From the NCBI RefSeq assembly GCF_047675955.1, contig NC_132928.1:45502889-45566888 (forward strand): a stretch of 64,000 nt of DNA, read 5' to 3'. Below are positions 63,901 to 64,000 of the stretch, one piece after another (the stretch's first letter is position 1; each line of letters opens with the position of its first letter). This DNA is from Chlorocebus sabaeus (lineage: Eukaryota; Chordata; Mammalia; Primates; Cercopithecidae). A model generated the notes under the pieces. That model was given only the letters and a program-made list of their open reading frames with translations, was not told the origin of the DNA and ran no database searches. A program made the translations under genes and the position numbers.

Positions 63901-64000
63901 ATTTCTTAAAGAAATGACTGATTCTAGATATGGGGCAGGAAATGAGCAAGGTGAATCTGAAACATCTTGATATACCAGATATCAAGGAAACTATTAAAGA

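Overview
The window is primate nuclear DNA, most probably from an Old World monkey. It is packed with Alu, MIR, L1, L2 and MaLR/ERVL sequence, so it is primate. One Alu (21227-21551) carries the AluYR-type changes I know from cercopithecids: in Alu sense, CAAGCC in the 5' region, a CGAGGTGG stretch, and GGCCACTGC where human AluY has an extra CpG-type motif. I see no intact protein-coding gene, no tRNA or rRNA gene and no CRISPR. The longer open frames are shadows of Alu, LTR, L1 or microsatellite sequence, or lie in unique sequence without recognisable domains. The window reads as intergenic or intronic sequence.

Layout. 1-9.1 kb: L2, MLT1-like, L1, MIR, one MLT1 LTR, a THE1 solo LTR and two copies of an unclassified repeat. 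9.8-12.3 kb: two tandem Alus, then an antisense HERV-H-derived element built as R-U5-PBS-leader-U3-R-poly(A) with 17-bp target duplications, which is the signature of L1-mediated retroposition of an HERV-H transcript. 12.4-19.5 kb: a 146-bp tandem duplication, an L2 split by two Alus, inverted MIRs, an MLT1 LTR, and a 290-bp uninterrupted homopurine tract. 20.5-23.6 kb: the monkey-lineage Alu, an inverted Alu pair, then the only CpG-rich unique sequence, with a CRE-like site, a GC box and an NRF1-like site. 24-36 kb: L2, a MER1 hAT transposon with perfect 8-bp target duplication, a HERV-L LTR (MLT2A1-like), a CR1/L3 fossil, and an old L1 split by another ERVL LTR. 36-43 kb: a Z-DNA-prone tract, Alus, an MLT1-like repeat and an LTR-like block with a 271-bp tandem duplication.

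43-49.3 kb is a layered graveyard. An old sense L1 is split by MLT1, MLT2, a 91-bp Alu remnant and an MST/THE1-type LTR with a perfect 5-bp duplication. It is followed by about 490 bp of nearly pure A+T palindromic DNA and by an antisense L2 split by an MLT1-like LTR, an internally deleted Alu and a 92-bp A-tailed insert with 20-bp target duplications. That insert resembles the edges of the A+T block 2 kb upstream. 50-64 kb: Alus, L2, a truncated L1PA/PB-type L1, a MADE1 hairpin, and an antisense L1/HAL1 ORF1 relic interrupted by a piggyBac (MER75/PGBD4-like) remnant and an ERV1-type LTR.

There is no operon-like co-operation of genes here. The value of the window lies in its insertion history, a few structure-forming sequences and one promoter-like segment. 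Repeat family names come from memory of consensus sequences, without any database search; subfamily names are therefore less certain than class and strand.
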